64,000 bases of DNA from CAWGLW01 sp963823525 (GTDB lineage: Bacteria; Pseudomonadota; Gammaproteobacteria; Steroidobacterales; Steroidobacteraceae), in NCBI GenBank assembly GCA_963823525.1, contig CAWGLW010000004.1, forward strand, positions 248,001 to 312,000, read 5' to 3'. Below, in pieces: positions 1 to 8,155 of this stretch (position 1 is the first letter of the stretch; each line of letters opens with the position of its first letter). Made by a program: the position numbers and the translations under genes. The notes beneath the pieces were generated by a model. That model saw only the letters and a program-made list of their open reading frames with translations. It was not told where the DNA came from and made no database searches.

Positions 1-105
1 ATCCTGCGCCTGCGCAGACAGCGGCATCGCGGCCACAAGCAAAGGCCAGGCCCGTCTGGCGATTCGGACGAGTGAGGGGAACGGCAGGCGGCTGTCGGGC
101 TGCAT
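1..105 (-). CDS. N-terminus of an exported protein (partial, runs off the left edge)
   Basis: Reading leftwards from the ATG at 105, 35 codons remain open to the window edge. The peptide has a classic signal sequence: a basic n-region with RIARR (residues 14-18), a hydrophobic stretch around WPLLVAAMPL, and an AQA signal peptidase I site followed by QD at the last residues. The mature protein lies outside the window, so no function can be given. It is divergent from the ABC-F gene, and about 150 bp of shared upstream DNA lies between the two. Confidence 0.6.
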   Translation of the reverse strand, partial: MQPDSRLPFPSLVRIARRAWPLLVAAMPLSAQAQD

Positions 106-257
106 GGTCAGTAAGTCTCCGTGGATCCGGCCCGGCAGAAGCACCGTCCGGGCAAGTGTTGCGATTGTGCCGGATTCCGGCGGCCGACGCGATGCCCCGG
201 CCGATCGCGAGGCGGACCAGCTAAAATGAAATCCCCTGCAAATGGACCCCCACGGCA

Positions 258-2171
258 TTGATTCAACTGCAAGACCTGACGCTGGCGCGCGGCGCAGAGC
301 CACTGATCCGAGACGCTTCGCTGCAGATTCACACCGCCTGGCGCGTCGGCCTGGTCGGTCCCAATGGCAGCGGCAAAAGCAGCCTCCTGGCCTTGTTGAG
401 GGGTGACCTGCAGGCCGACGCGGGGGACTGCCGGGTGCCGAAAGAATGGCGCATCGCCTCGGTGGCGCAGGAGACGCCGGCTCTTGCACGTTCCGCGCTG
501 GACTTTGTGCAGGATGGCGATACCGAACTGCGCGCCGTCGAGGCAGCCATCGAAGCGGCGCATGCCGCCAACGATGGCCCGGCGATCGCCGAGCTCCACG
601 GACGCCTGGAGGCGATCGATGGCTACGCGGCATCCGCGCGCGCCGCTGCCCTGCTGGCGGGACTCGGATTCTCTGCGTCGGATCTCACGCGATCCGTAGC
701 CGAGTTTTCAGGCGGATGGCGCATGCGCCTGAATCTTGCCCGGGCGCTGGCCGGGCGCGCGGATCTGTTGCTGCTGGACGAGCCAACCAATCACCTGGAC
801 CTCGATGCGATCGTCTGGTTCGAGCGCTGGCTGGCCGGTTTCCGCGGCACGCTGCTGGTGGTCTCGCACGATCGCGACTTTCTCGACGCCTGTACGACCC
901 ACATCGCCAGCATCGAGGGCGGACGCCTCTTGTTTTACACCGGAAACTACTCGGCGTTCGAGCAGCAACGAGCAGCCCGCCTGGCCGCGCAGCAATCCCT
1001 GTTCGAAAAGCAGCAACGCGAAATTGCCCACATGACGAGCTTCATCGACCGTTTCCGGGCTAAGGCGACCAAGGCACGCCAGGCGCAAAGCAGACTGAAG
1101 GCGCTACAGCGACTCGAACGCGTATCGGCTGCTCATGTCGATGCTCCCTTTGACTTTGAATTTCCCCGGCCGCAACGATCGCCGGACCCGTTGCTCGTAC
1201 TCGATGACGCTGCGGCCGGCTACGGCGAACAAACGGTGCTCCAGTCGCTGCATCTGACGCTGCATCCCGGCGCGAGGATCGGGTTGCTGGGGCGTAACGG
1301 CGCAGGTAAATCGACGTTGACACGGTTGCTCGCGGGCGCCGCGGAACCCTTGTCGGGACGGCGCACCGAGGGCTATGGACTCAAGGTCGGCTACTTCGCC
1401 CAGCATCAACTCGAACAACTTCACCCTGCCGACTCCCCGCTGCGGCACCTCGTGCTGCAGGAGCCGCAGACCCGTGAATCCGAGCTTCGCAGCTACCTCG
1501 GGCACTTCGATTTTCGGGGCGAGAAGGCCGACGCTCCTGTTGCCCCGCTGTCCGGCGGCGAGAAATCAAGACTGGCGCTCGCACTGATGGTCCGACGAAG
1601 ACCCAACCTGCTGCTGCTCGACGAACCAACGAATCATCTCGACCTCGAGATGCGCCACGCACTGACGCGGGCGCTGGCCGCCTACGAGGGCAGTCTCGTG
1701 CTGGTTTCGCACGACCGCACGCTGCTTCGCACGGTCTGTGACCGTTTTCTGCTGGTTGCCGACGGCACGGCCGCCGAGTTTGACGGTGACATTGACGATT
1801 ACCTGCAGTGGCTTGCCGGCAGACGCGACGACGAGGCCACCACCAATGGCCCGATGACGGCGCAGCCGGAGGAGCGCGAGGCGCGCCGGCTCGAGCGCAT
1901 ACGGCAATCCGAGCAGCGCCGTGAACGCCTTGCCCGGCGTCGGCCGCTCGCGAAAGAAGCAGCGGCGCTGGAAGCACGTATCACACGGCTCGAGTCAGAG
2001 AAGGCAGCGCTCGATAGCCGCCTGGCCGATCCGGATTCTTACTCGACGGACGGCGGACCAGACATTGCGGAATTGAGTCGTCGCCACGGCGGCGTGAGCA
2101 GCGAACTGTCTGCTGCGGAAGAGCGCTGGCTGGCCGTGCAGTCTGAAATCGAACGGTTGGACGCGAACTGA
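258..2171 (+). CDS. ABC-F family ATPase, YheS-like
   Basis: This 637-residue protein is a soluble duplicated ATPase without membrane segments, typical of ABC-F proteins, which act on the ribosome (translation rescue or ribosome-targeting drug protection) rather than in transport. Both cassettes are complete. The first has a Walker A GPNGSGKSS, the signature FSGGWRMRL and a Walker B leading into DEPTNHLD. The second has GRNGAGKST, LSGGEKSRL and another DEPTNHLD. Between them lies the basic linker rich in K, R and Q (about residues 245-290) that contacts tRNA in this family, and the last 90 residues are a charged coiled coil, which favours the YheS/Uup side of the family. The start is a TTG: MIQLQDLTL aligns with the usual ABC-F beginning, and the upstream ATGs are out of frame. 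No clear Shine-Dalgarno sequence is visible. It converges tail to tail with the quinone reductase gene with no spacer. Confidence 0.9.
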   Translation: MIQLQDLTLARGAEPLIRDASLQIHTAWRVGLVGPNGSGKSSLLALLRGDLQADAGDCRVPKEWRIASVAQETPALARSALDFVQDGDTELRAVEAAIEAAHAANDGPAIAELHGRLEAIDGYAASARAAALLAGLGFSASDLTRSVAEFSGGWRMRLNLARALAGRADLLLLDEPTNHLDLDAIVWFERWLAGFRGTLLVVSHDRDFLDACTTHIASIEGGRLLFYTGNYSAFEQQRAARLAAQQSLFEKQQREIAHMTSFIDRFRAKATKARQAQSRLKALQRLERVSAAHVDAPFDFEFPRPQRSPDPLLVLDDAAAGYGEQTVLQSLHLTLHPGARIGLLGRNGAGKSTLTRLLAGAAEPLSGRRTEGYGLKVGYFAQHQLEQLHPADSPLRHLVLQEPQTRESELRSYLGHFDFRGEKADAPVAPLSGGEKSRLALALMVRRRPNLLLLDEPTNHLDLEMRHALTRALAAYEGSLVLVSHDRTLLRTVCDRFLLVADGTAAEFDGDIDDYLQWLAGRRDDEATTNGPMTAQPEEREARRLERIRQSEQRRERLARRRPLAKEAAALEARITRLESEKAALDSRLADPDSYSTDGGPDIAELSRRHGGVSSELSAAEERWLAVQSEIERLDAN

Positions 2172-3146
2172 TCAGATGCGAATGACAACCTTGCCGCGTG
2201 CACGCCGTCCAGCGAGGGATTCGAACGCTGCCGCGTAATCCGCCAGCTCGTGGACCTCGCCGACCACGGGGCGGAGCTTGCCCTGCTCGATCAGTTGCCA
2301 CAGCTCCATTGCGTTCGCGAATTGCTGCTGCGGTTCGCGACGGGCAAAGTCGCCCCAGTAGACACCGATTACCGCGCTACCCTTGAGCAACAACAGGTTC
2401 AGCGGTATGCGGGGTATCTCACCACCGGCGAAGCCGATCACGAGGTAGCGTCCCTTCCATGCGAGGCTGCGAAGCGCCGGCTCCGCAAGCTGCGCACCGA
2501 CCGGATCGTAAACGACGTCGACGCCCTTTCCGGCCGTGAGTTCCTTGACCCGCGCCCTGAGATCCTCAGTCGTGTAGTTGATCGTTTCATCGGCCCCGAG
2601 GGTGCGTGCGAGCTCCAGCTTTTCCGGGCTGCTCGCCGCGGCGATTACGCGTGCGCCCATCACCTTGCCAAGCTCGACGGCCGTAACTCCGACGCCGCCG
2701 GCGGCGCCGAGCACCAATAACGTCTCGCCAGGCTGCAGACCCGCGCGTTGTTTCAGTGCATGCTGGGTCGTGAAATAGGTAATGCAGATCCCCGAGGCTG
2801 ACTCGAAGTCGAGATTGGCTGGCGCAGGCAGCAGCAGGTCCGCTTTTACAACCGTCTTCTCAGCCAGCGCATTTCCCGAGACAGAAACGACGCGATCGCC
2901 CGGCTTGAATCGTTCAACACCCTTGCCCACGCCTTCAACGACGCCGGCGAACTCCGCACCCGGCACAAATGGCAACGCCGGCTGCTCCTGGTACATGCCC
3001 TTGATCATCAGCAGGTCCGGGAAATTAAGGGCTGCGGCTTTCACATCCACCAGCACTTCACCGGGACCGGCCTGCGGCTCCGGCCAGTGCTCTTCCAGGC
3101 TCAGTCCACCCAGCCCGGTCAACTCTTTGCAGATCACAGCTCGCAT
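2172..3146 (-). CDS. NADPH:quinone reductase-like zinc-free MDR oxidoreductase
   Basis: This is a medium-chain dehydrogenase/reductase of 324 residues. The N-terminal GroES-like half contains FVPGAEFAGVVEGVG. The Rossmann half carries LLVLGAAGGVGVTAVELGK, the NADP-binding A-A-G-G-V-G motif of quinone oxidoreductases. The cysteine/histidine ligands of the catalytic zinc of alcohol dehydrogenases are absent, as in QOR enzymes, so NADPH-dependent reduction of quinones or enones is likely; the substrate is unknown. The start at 3146 (MRAVICKEL) is preferred because a run of G in AAAGGGGGGG precedes it at good spacing; an in-frame ATG seven codons upstream lies inside that site. It is the third gene of a minus-strand operon, 32 bp after the lactate dehydrogenase-like gene. 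Confidence 0.88.
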   Translation of the reverse strand: MRAVICKELTGLGGLSLEEHWPEPQAGPGEVLVDVKAAALNFPDLLMIKGMYQEQPALPFVPGAEFAGVVEGVGKGVERFKPGDRVVSVSGNALAEKTVVKADLLLPAPANLDFESASGICITYFTTQHALKQRAGLQPGETLLVLGAAGGVGVTAVELGKVMGARVIAAASSPEKLELARTLGADETINYTTEDLRARVKELTAGKGVDVVYDPVGAQLAEPALRSLAWKGRYLVIGFAGGEIPRIPLNLLLLKGSAVIGVYWGDFARREPQQQFANAMELWQLIEQGKLRPVVGEVHELADYAAAFESLAGRRARGKVVIRI

Positions 3147-3178
3147 TCGCTCGCCCCCCCCTTTCATAAATCGCGTGT

Positions 3179-4348
3179 TCAGGACCAGATCAGGTCGCGA
3201 TCGAGGTCGTCGATAGTGGCGGCGCCGACCAGTGTCATCACGCGTTCCATTTCCGTGCGCAGGATCCGCAGGGCGCGCGCGACCCCGGGCTGCCCCGCGG
3301 CGGCAAGACCGTACAAGGTTGCACGACCGATCATCACGCCGTGCGCGCCGAGCGCAACGGCTTTGGCAATATCCGAGCCTCGCCGGAATCCTCCGTCCAC
3401 GAGAATGGTCATGCGCTCGCCGAACTCGGCGACGACTGACGGTAGTATTTCCAGTCCTGAAATCGTGCTATCGAGCTGACGTCCTCCATGATTTGACAGC
3501 ACAACGCCATCGACGCCCAGTTCATGTGCGCGCCGCACATCGTCAACACACAACAAGCCCTTGACGATCAGGTCGCCACTCCAGCGCCTGCGCATCTCCG
3601 CGATGTGCGCCCACGACAGGCCCGGGTTGATCTGCGTCGACATGAACTTCGCGCCCTGCATCGCCGAGGCACCGCCGGGCGGCAGGAAATCCACGAGGTT
3701 CGCAAATTCCGGTGGACCGCCGGGCAGCATGACCTGCCGCAGCCACGTTGGGTGAGCCAGCACGTCAAGCATGCTCGAGAGACTGAGCTTCATCAGTTCA
3801 CGGTAGTTGCGCGCGTCCCATTCGCGCGCACCATAGACGGGAACATCGGATGTGACGACGAGCTTGGTGCAGCCCGTCTCCGCGGCCCGATCGATGATCT
3901 GATTGACGACCTTCGGATCCTTGATCGGATAAAGCTGGAACCAGACACGATTCCGTGGCACCTGTTCGACCATCCTGCGCACGTCGTAATTGGAAACTGT
4001 GCTCAGCGTGAACGGAATGCCGGCCTCCGCGGCAGCCTTGGCAAGCATCAGGTCACCCTCGGGCCACAACAGCCCGTTAAAGCCGGTCGGCGCAATGATG
4101 ACCGGCATGCTGCAGGCATTACCCATGATTTCGACGGAAAGATCTGGCGCATCGAAACCGACCAGTGTTTTCGGCTGCCAGGTGATGCGCTCAAATACGT
4201 CGCGATTGCGCCGCAGGCTCACTTCGTCCTCGGCACCGCCTTCAAGATACTCCCGCGAGAATTGCGGCAGGCGCCGTATCGCCCGCCGCCGCAGGTCCTC
4301 GATGGTGATCGCCCTGTCGAGGTTCCTGCCCGTGTAATAGCTACGCAT
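3179..4348 (-). CDS. lldD: FMN-dependent alpha-hydroxy acid dehydrogenase (L-lactate dehydrogenase type)
   Basis: The 389-residue protein matches the full length of the LldD / mandelate dehydrogenase / glycolate oxidase family, which oxidises L-2-hydroxy acids and passes electrons to quinone at the membrane. The FMN-binding TIM barrel is complete: MPVIIAPTGFNGL near residue 85, VVTSDVPV near 165, and the active-site motif SNHGGRQLD with catalytic His 287 and the substrate-binding Arg. The phosphate-binding end VDGGFRRGSDI then GAHGVMIGR is intact. Whether lactate, mandelate or another hydroxy acid is the substrate cannot be told. Its first 8 bp overlap the end of the upstream Gfo/Idh/MocA gene, so the two are probably translationally coupled. 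Confidence 0.9.
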   Translation of the reverse strand: MRSYYTGRNLDRAITIEDLRRRAIRRLPQFSREYLEGGAEDEVSLRRNRDVFERITWQPKTLVGFDAPDLSVEIMGNACSMPVIIAPTGFNGLLWPEGDLMLAKAAAEAGIPFTLSTVSNYDVRRMVEQVPRNRVWFQLYPIKDPKVVNQIIDRAAETGCTKLVVTSDVPVYGAREWDARNYRELMKLSLSSMLDVLAHPTWLRQVMLPGGPPEFANLVDFLPPGGASAMQGAKFMSTQINPGLSWAHIAEMRRRWSGDLIVKGLLCVDDVRRAHELGVDGVVLSNHGGRQLDSTISGLEILPSVVAEFGERMTILVDGGFRRGSDIAKAVALGAHGVMIGRATLYGLAAAGQPGVARALRILRTEMERVMTLVGAATIDDLDRDLIWS

Positions 4349-5294
4349 GCCCCGCCCCGCTGTGCTGAACCAGGTCCGATATCCGGATCGCGGTCTCCAG
4401 TGCCTGCAATCCGTCTTCGCCGGATACTACCGGAGGCAGTCCCTCACGAATCGAATGCAGGAACGCTTCGATTTCCAGCTTCAGCGCATCGCCCTGCTCA
4501 TAGCTGCGCTCCTCGATGGCGACCTGTCCCGGCGGCCCCTTGGCGTCGGGCGCTGGCTTGCGCACGATCGTAAGTATTTTCTGCTGAAGATCGATCGAGA
4601 TGTAGGCATCGTCCTGGAACATGCGCAGCTTGCGCTCCATCTTCATACTGACCCGGCTGGCCGTGGTGTTCGCCACACAGCCGCCCTCGAAGCGGATGCG
4701 GGCATTGGCGATGTCCAGGCCGGAGGAGAACACCGACGTACCGACTGCGTCGATCGACTCGATCGGCCGGCCGACCAGGCTTTGAATCAGATCGATGTCG
4801 TGGATCATCAGGTCGAGCACGACATTAACATCGGTTCCGCGTTCCTTGAAGGGCGCCAGACGATGTGACTCGATAAAACGCGGTGTCCCCAGCTCAGGCT
4901 CCAGAGCGAGAATCGCTTCATTGAATCGCTCCAGGTGCCCGACCTGGAGTATGCATCCCGACCGCGCTGCGACCGTCAGGAGTTCACGACCCTCCTCGAG
5001 GGTCTCGGTGATCGGCTTTTCGACCAGCACGTGCACACCGTGTTCCAGGCAATCCCTCGCAATCGGAAAGTGCAGCGGCGTCGGTGTGGCGATACTCACC
5101 GCATCGACCCGCCCGAAGAGGTCACGGTAATCGGCGACACTCTGGACCCCGAGTTCATCGGCCACCCGTTGGCGCGTCGCCGGGTCCGCGTCCACGACCG
5201 AAATGAGTTGCGAATCATCGAGCGCTGCATATTTCTGTGCGTGAAAACGGCCGAGGTAGCCCACGCCGATCACCGCGGTTCGTATTTTTGTCAT
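4341..5294 (-). CDS. Gfo/Idh/MocA family NAD(P)-dependent oxidoreductase
   Basis: This is a sugar-dehydrogenase-type oxidoreductase of 317 residues. The Rossmann motif is GVGYLGRFHAQ at the N-terminus, the family signature LVEKPIT follows near residue 93, and VGHLERFN lies just after it; an HDIDLI segment near 165-170 carries catalytic-type residues. The VGH-ERFN stretch is common in homologues acting on nucleotide-activated amino sugars, but no sugar-nucleotide genes lie nearby, so the substrate is open. I chose the ATG at 5294 (MTKIRTAVIG), the standard family start; another ATG four codons upstream has no better ribosome site. It is the first gene of a three-gene minus-strand operon with the lactate-type dehydrogenase and the quinone reductase. 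Confidence 0.85.
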   Translation of the reverse strand: MTKIRTAVIGVGYLGRFHAQKYAALDDSQLISVVDADPATRQRVADELGVQSVADYRDLFGRVDAVSIATPTPLHFPIARDCLEHGVHVLVEKPITETLEEGRELLTVAARSGCILQVGHLERFNEAILALEPELGTPRFIESHRLAPFKERGTDVNVVLDLMIHDIDLIQSLVGRPIESIDAVGTSVFSSGLDIANARIRFEGGCVANTTASRVSMKMERKLRMFQDDAYISIDLQQKILTIVRKPAPDAKGPPGQVAIEERSYEQGDALKLEIEAFLHSIREGLPPVVSGEDGLQALETAIRISDLVQHSGAGHA

Positions 5295-5356
5295 GCACCC
5301 GATCATACTAAACTCGGCTCTTGCGGTTGCCCGGACTTGGCCTCACGATTGAACCG

Positions 5357-5641
5357 ATGAACTTCAAGCGCGATTTGTACTGGCTCGTGGCTGCGCTCCT
5401 GTTTGGCGTACTGGCCCTGCCGTTCCTTGTGTACTACACCGGCGTGGCCACCCTGGGACCTTACTCAAACGGCGGTCCTTTTGATTTTTTCTGGAATTTC
5501 TTCGCGGATCTTGCACGATTCAGGCGCGCGGCCTGGGCGCTGGCGCTTGGACCGCTCGTAATCACGCTGTTCTGGCGCATCCTGCTGCGCGTATTCCTGC
5601 CGCGCCGGACCCTTTCGACGCACCACGACTCAGCAACGTGA
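5357..5641 (+). CDS. Small membrane protein of unknown function
   Basis: I do not recognise this 94-residue protein. It begins MNFKRDLYW and has two hydrophobic segments likely to span the inner membrane, about residues 8-28 (LVAALLFGVLALPFLVYY) and 57-77 (WALALGPLVITLFWRILL). A short loop rich in Gly, Phe and Asn lies between them and the end is basic (FLPRRTL). A TTG 12 codons upstream could start a longer form, but the ATG fits a normal membrane protein better. It is transcribed away from the Gfo/Idh/MocA gene and followed by another small gene in the same direction. Confidence 0.6.
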   Translation: MNFKRDLYWLVAALLFGVLALPFLVYYTGVATLGPYSNGGPFDFFWNFFADLARFRRAAWALALGPLVITLFWRILLRVFLPRRTLSTHHDSAT

Positions 5642-5731
5642 CCTGAATCCTGTTGCAACGTGGCCGGACGGGTATTCTTGGGACCGGAACCGTTTATTCC
5701 GCTCCCTGGGAGAAAGAGGAGCCCGACAGCC

Positions 5732-5983
5732 ATGGGAACCCTCAAGCAATGGTGGCGAAAACTGGCCGGCCGAGGCGCGCCGGCGATTCCACGACCCGAA
5801 CCGCGTCGAACCGCACCGCCACGCCGCACAACGCCGAACGCGCGGTCAGCCGACGAGCTCGCGCTGATCGATGAGCCGCCCCCTCGGCCGGATCGGCACC
5901 ACGGCGCCGCCGGCGTCGACCCCTACGCCAATGATGCCGGCTTTGCGAAACCGCATTCCTGGGAGCGGGTCGATCACGACTGA
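5732..5983 (+). CDS. Small basic, proline-rich protein of unknown function
   Basis: An 83-residue protein starting MGTLKQWWRKLAG, preceded by an AGAGGA ribosome site about 11 bp upstream. The middle is rich in Pro, Arg and Thr and probably disordered; the C-terminus reads DPYANDAGFAKPHSWERVDHD. A short disordered protein ending in a conserved-looking DPYx..(F/W) patch suggests a selected peptide, but no function can be assigned. It converges with the M28 peptidase gene, leaving 21 bp between stops. A real small gene is likelier than noise because of the ribosome site and the lack of any competing gene here. Confidence 0.5.
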   Translation: MGTLKQWWRKLAGRGAPAIPRPEPRRTAPPRRTTPNARSADELALIDEPPPRPDRHHGAAGVDPYANDAGFAKPHSWERVDHD

Positions 5984-6004
5984 ACGACCCGCTCGCCCGG
6001 AGAG

Positions 6005-7684
6005 TTACCTGGTTGCGGTGGCCGCCGCCGCGCGGCTGCTCTCGCGCACCGGCCGAAACTCGTTGCCGGGATACCATTCGGGGAAGCCGCGCTCGTTACT
6101 GAGCCGGTAGGCCACGTCGAAATACAGCTCGACGTCTTCGACCACACCGCTGAGGTCCCAGCTCGCATCGAATTCGTCGCTCGGCTTGTGGTATCGATTT
6201 GAGACGTAGTCCGCCTGCTGGGCCAGACCCCAGTCCGGGCCATGCTCACGGCTGTCGATACCGCCCTTCGCGTACAGCATCGGGACCCCCTTTTTGGCGA
6301 GGTTGAAGTGGTCCGACCGATAGTAGGAGCCCTTCTCCGGCGTCGGATCCGGGCGCAGCACGCGATCCTGTCCCACGGCGGCCTCGCGCAGAAAATCCTC
6401 GAGCTCTGAGGCGCCATAGCCCACCACCGTCACATCACGCGTCCGTCCGTAAACGGACATCGCATCGATATTCACACCGCCGGCGATGGCGGCGAGCGGT
6501 ACGGTCGGGTTTTCCGCATAGTAGAGGCTGCCGAGCAGTCCGGATTCCTCGCCCGTCAGCGCCGCGAAAATGACGGTCCGCTCAGGTTGAGGGCGAACCT
6601 CGGAGAACGCCCGCGCCAGCTCCAGCAACGCCGCCATTCCGGTGGCATTGTCGATGGCACCATTGAAGACTGAGTCTCCGCTGAACGCGAGCGCCTTGCC
6701 CAGGTGATCCCAGTGCGCGGTCAGTATCACGTACTCATCCGGCCGCTTCGTGCCCTCGACCCGACCGATCACGTTATACGAGGTGGCGCGGCGAACGCCG
6801 TTGCGAACCGAGGTCGAGACATTGAGACCGAGCTTGACTGGATTGAAACCGGGCTGCGCAGCCTTCGCTTTCAACTCGTCGTAATCCAGGCCTGCCGCCT
6901 TCATGACGCGCACGGCTGAATCACGCGTCATCCAGCCCTCTACTGCCACGCGGTCGGCATTGCCACCGGGCGTGTCGATGTCCAGTTGCGGCCGCGCAGC
7001 ACCATTCTGCACAACCGCCCAGGGATACGCAGCCGGTTTTTCCTCGTGAACGATGATCGCACCGGCGGCGCCCTGCCGTGACGCCTCTTCATACTTGTAC
7101 GTCCAGCGACCGAAGTACGTCATGGCCTTGCCATTGAACAGTTTCTCGTCGCCGGTCGCATATCCTGGGTCGTTGACCAGGATTACAGCCGTTTTGCCCT
7201 TCATGTCGAGTCCGGCATAATCGTTCCAGTTCCGCGCCGGATCGACGATACCGTAGCCCACGAACACGAGATCACTCTTATCCAGCGTGACCTCGGGGAC
7301 CACCCGCTTGGTCCAGTAAACCGCCTCGTCACCGTAGCGCAGCTCGAACGGCTCACCCTGGCCCTCGATGCGGATCGTATCGGCGGCCCGGGTCGTGAGT
7401 TCCACGAAAGGCACGGGTTGCAGGTAACTGTCACCGGCCCCGGGTTTCAGGCCCAGCTTTCGATAAGCCTGCTCCACGTAGGCGATGGTCTTCTCCTCTC
7501 CGCGGGTCGCGGGACGGCGACCCTCGAACTCATCCGAGGCCAGGGTGCGCACATGTGCGGCAACACCCTCGGCGGTGAATACCGGCGTGCTGGTATCGCC
7601 CGCTGCTTCGTTAGCGAAGGTCACCGACCAGGCACCGGTCGAAACCAGCGCAACCATTGCGAAAATACTTCTGACTTTCAACAT
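6005..7684 (-). CDS. Exported M28-family metallopeptidase with PA domain
   Basis: A 559-residue secreted zinc aminopeptidase. The N-terminus is a signal peptide (KVRSIFAMVALVSTGAWS, cleaved near FANEA). A protease-associated insert follows the first part of the catalytic domain (about residues 130-240). The two-zinc site of M28 enzymes is complete: TAHWDHLG (His), DNATGMAAL (bridging Asp), GEESGLLGS (catalytic and liganding Glu), NIDAMS (Asp) and SDHFNLAKKGVP (His). It should release N-terminal residues from peptides in the periplasm or outside the cell. The ATG at 7684 is preferred, with GGAG just before it. It is monocistronic, and the AT-rich stretch upstream (7688-7735) probably holds its promoter. 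Confidence 0.9.
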   Translation of the reverse strand: MLKVRSIFAMVALVSTGAWSVTFANEAAGDTSTPVFTAEGVAAHVRTLASDEFEGRRPATRGEEKTIAYVEQAYRKLGLKPGAGDSYLQPVPFVELTTRAADTIRIEGQGEPFELRYGDEAVYWTKRVVPEVTLDKSDLVFVGYGIVDPARNWNDYAGLDMKGKTAVILVNDPGYATGDEKLFNGKAMTYFGRWTYKYEEASRQGAAGAIIVHEEKPAAYPWAVVQNGAARPQLDIDTPGGNADRVAVEGWMTRDSAVRVMKAAGLDYDELKAKAAQPGFNPVKLGLNVSTSVRNGVRRATSYNVIGRVEGTKRPDEYVILTAHWDHLGKALAFSGDSVFNGAIDNATGMAALLELARAFSEVRPQPERTVIFAALTGEESGLLGSLYYAENPTVPLAAIAGGVNIDAMSVYGRTRDVTVVGYGASELEDFLREAAVGQDRVLRPDPTPEKGSYYRSDHFNLAKKGVPMLYAKGGIDSREHGPDWGLAQQADYVSNRYHKPSDEFDASWDLSGVVEDVELYFDVAYRLSNERGFPEWYPGNEFRPVRESSRAAAATATR

Positions 7685-7735
7685 CAACTCCAGTATTTAT
7701 ATGATTGTTTTATATGGTAAAATGCGTAACGAAGG

Positions 7736-8029
7736 CTACGTTCGTGTTGACCAGTACAATGCTGCCATCAACACCAGCGAGCCCCACATGGCGGCCTGCG
7801 CCCACCAGCGCCAGGGTCGATTTTTCGCCAGTCCAAGGAAACTGAATCCGGAAAGCGCGGTCAAAGCGATGAACACCACGACGTATCGCGCGAGAAGTGG
7901 CAGCTCGGCGCGAAATTGCGGGTGCTCCCCGGAGAGCACCAGAAAGACGACCAGCGTCGCGGACAGACCAAAGGTGGTCGCCGCTGACGAGCCCAGCACG
8001 ATCCCGGTAATTACGGTAAGTGGTCGCAA
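7736..8029 (-). CDS. Small three-helix membrane protein of unknown function
   Basis: A 97-residue, very hydrophobic protein with three likely membrane helices: about residues 4-32 (from VITGIVLGSSAATTFG), 46-66 (LLARYVVVFIALTALSGF) and 74-93 (WWAQAAMWGSLVLMAALYW). A short charged loop (SGEHPQFRAELP) sits between the first two. It has no recognised motif. The start appears to be TTG, since no ATG or GTG is better placed. It is transcribed towards the M28 gene and divergently from prc, with about 125 bp between the two start sites. Confidence 0.6.
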   Translation of the reverse strand: MRPLTVITGIVLGSSAATTFGLSATLVVFLVLSGEHPQFRAELPLLARYVVVFIALTALSGFSFLGLAKNRPWRWWAQAAMWGSLVLMAALYWSTRT

Positions 8030-8155
8030 GCGTGTGGTTTTATTTGTCTAAATGACTGCCCCGGCCCTTGATTGGCGCTGGGGGTATCTCTAGCCTAGTC
8101 CCCAACCCAATGTTGAGGTTCGCATAAAGTGTATCAGGCAGACCGCCGGAACAAG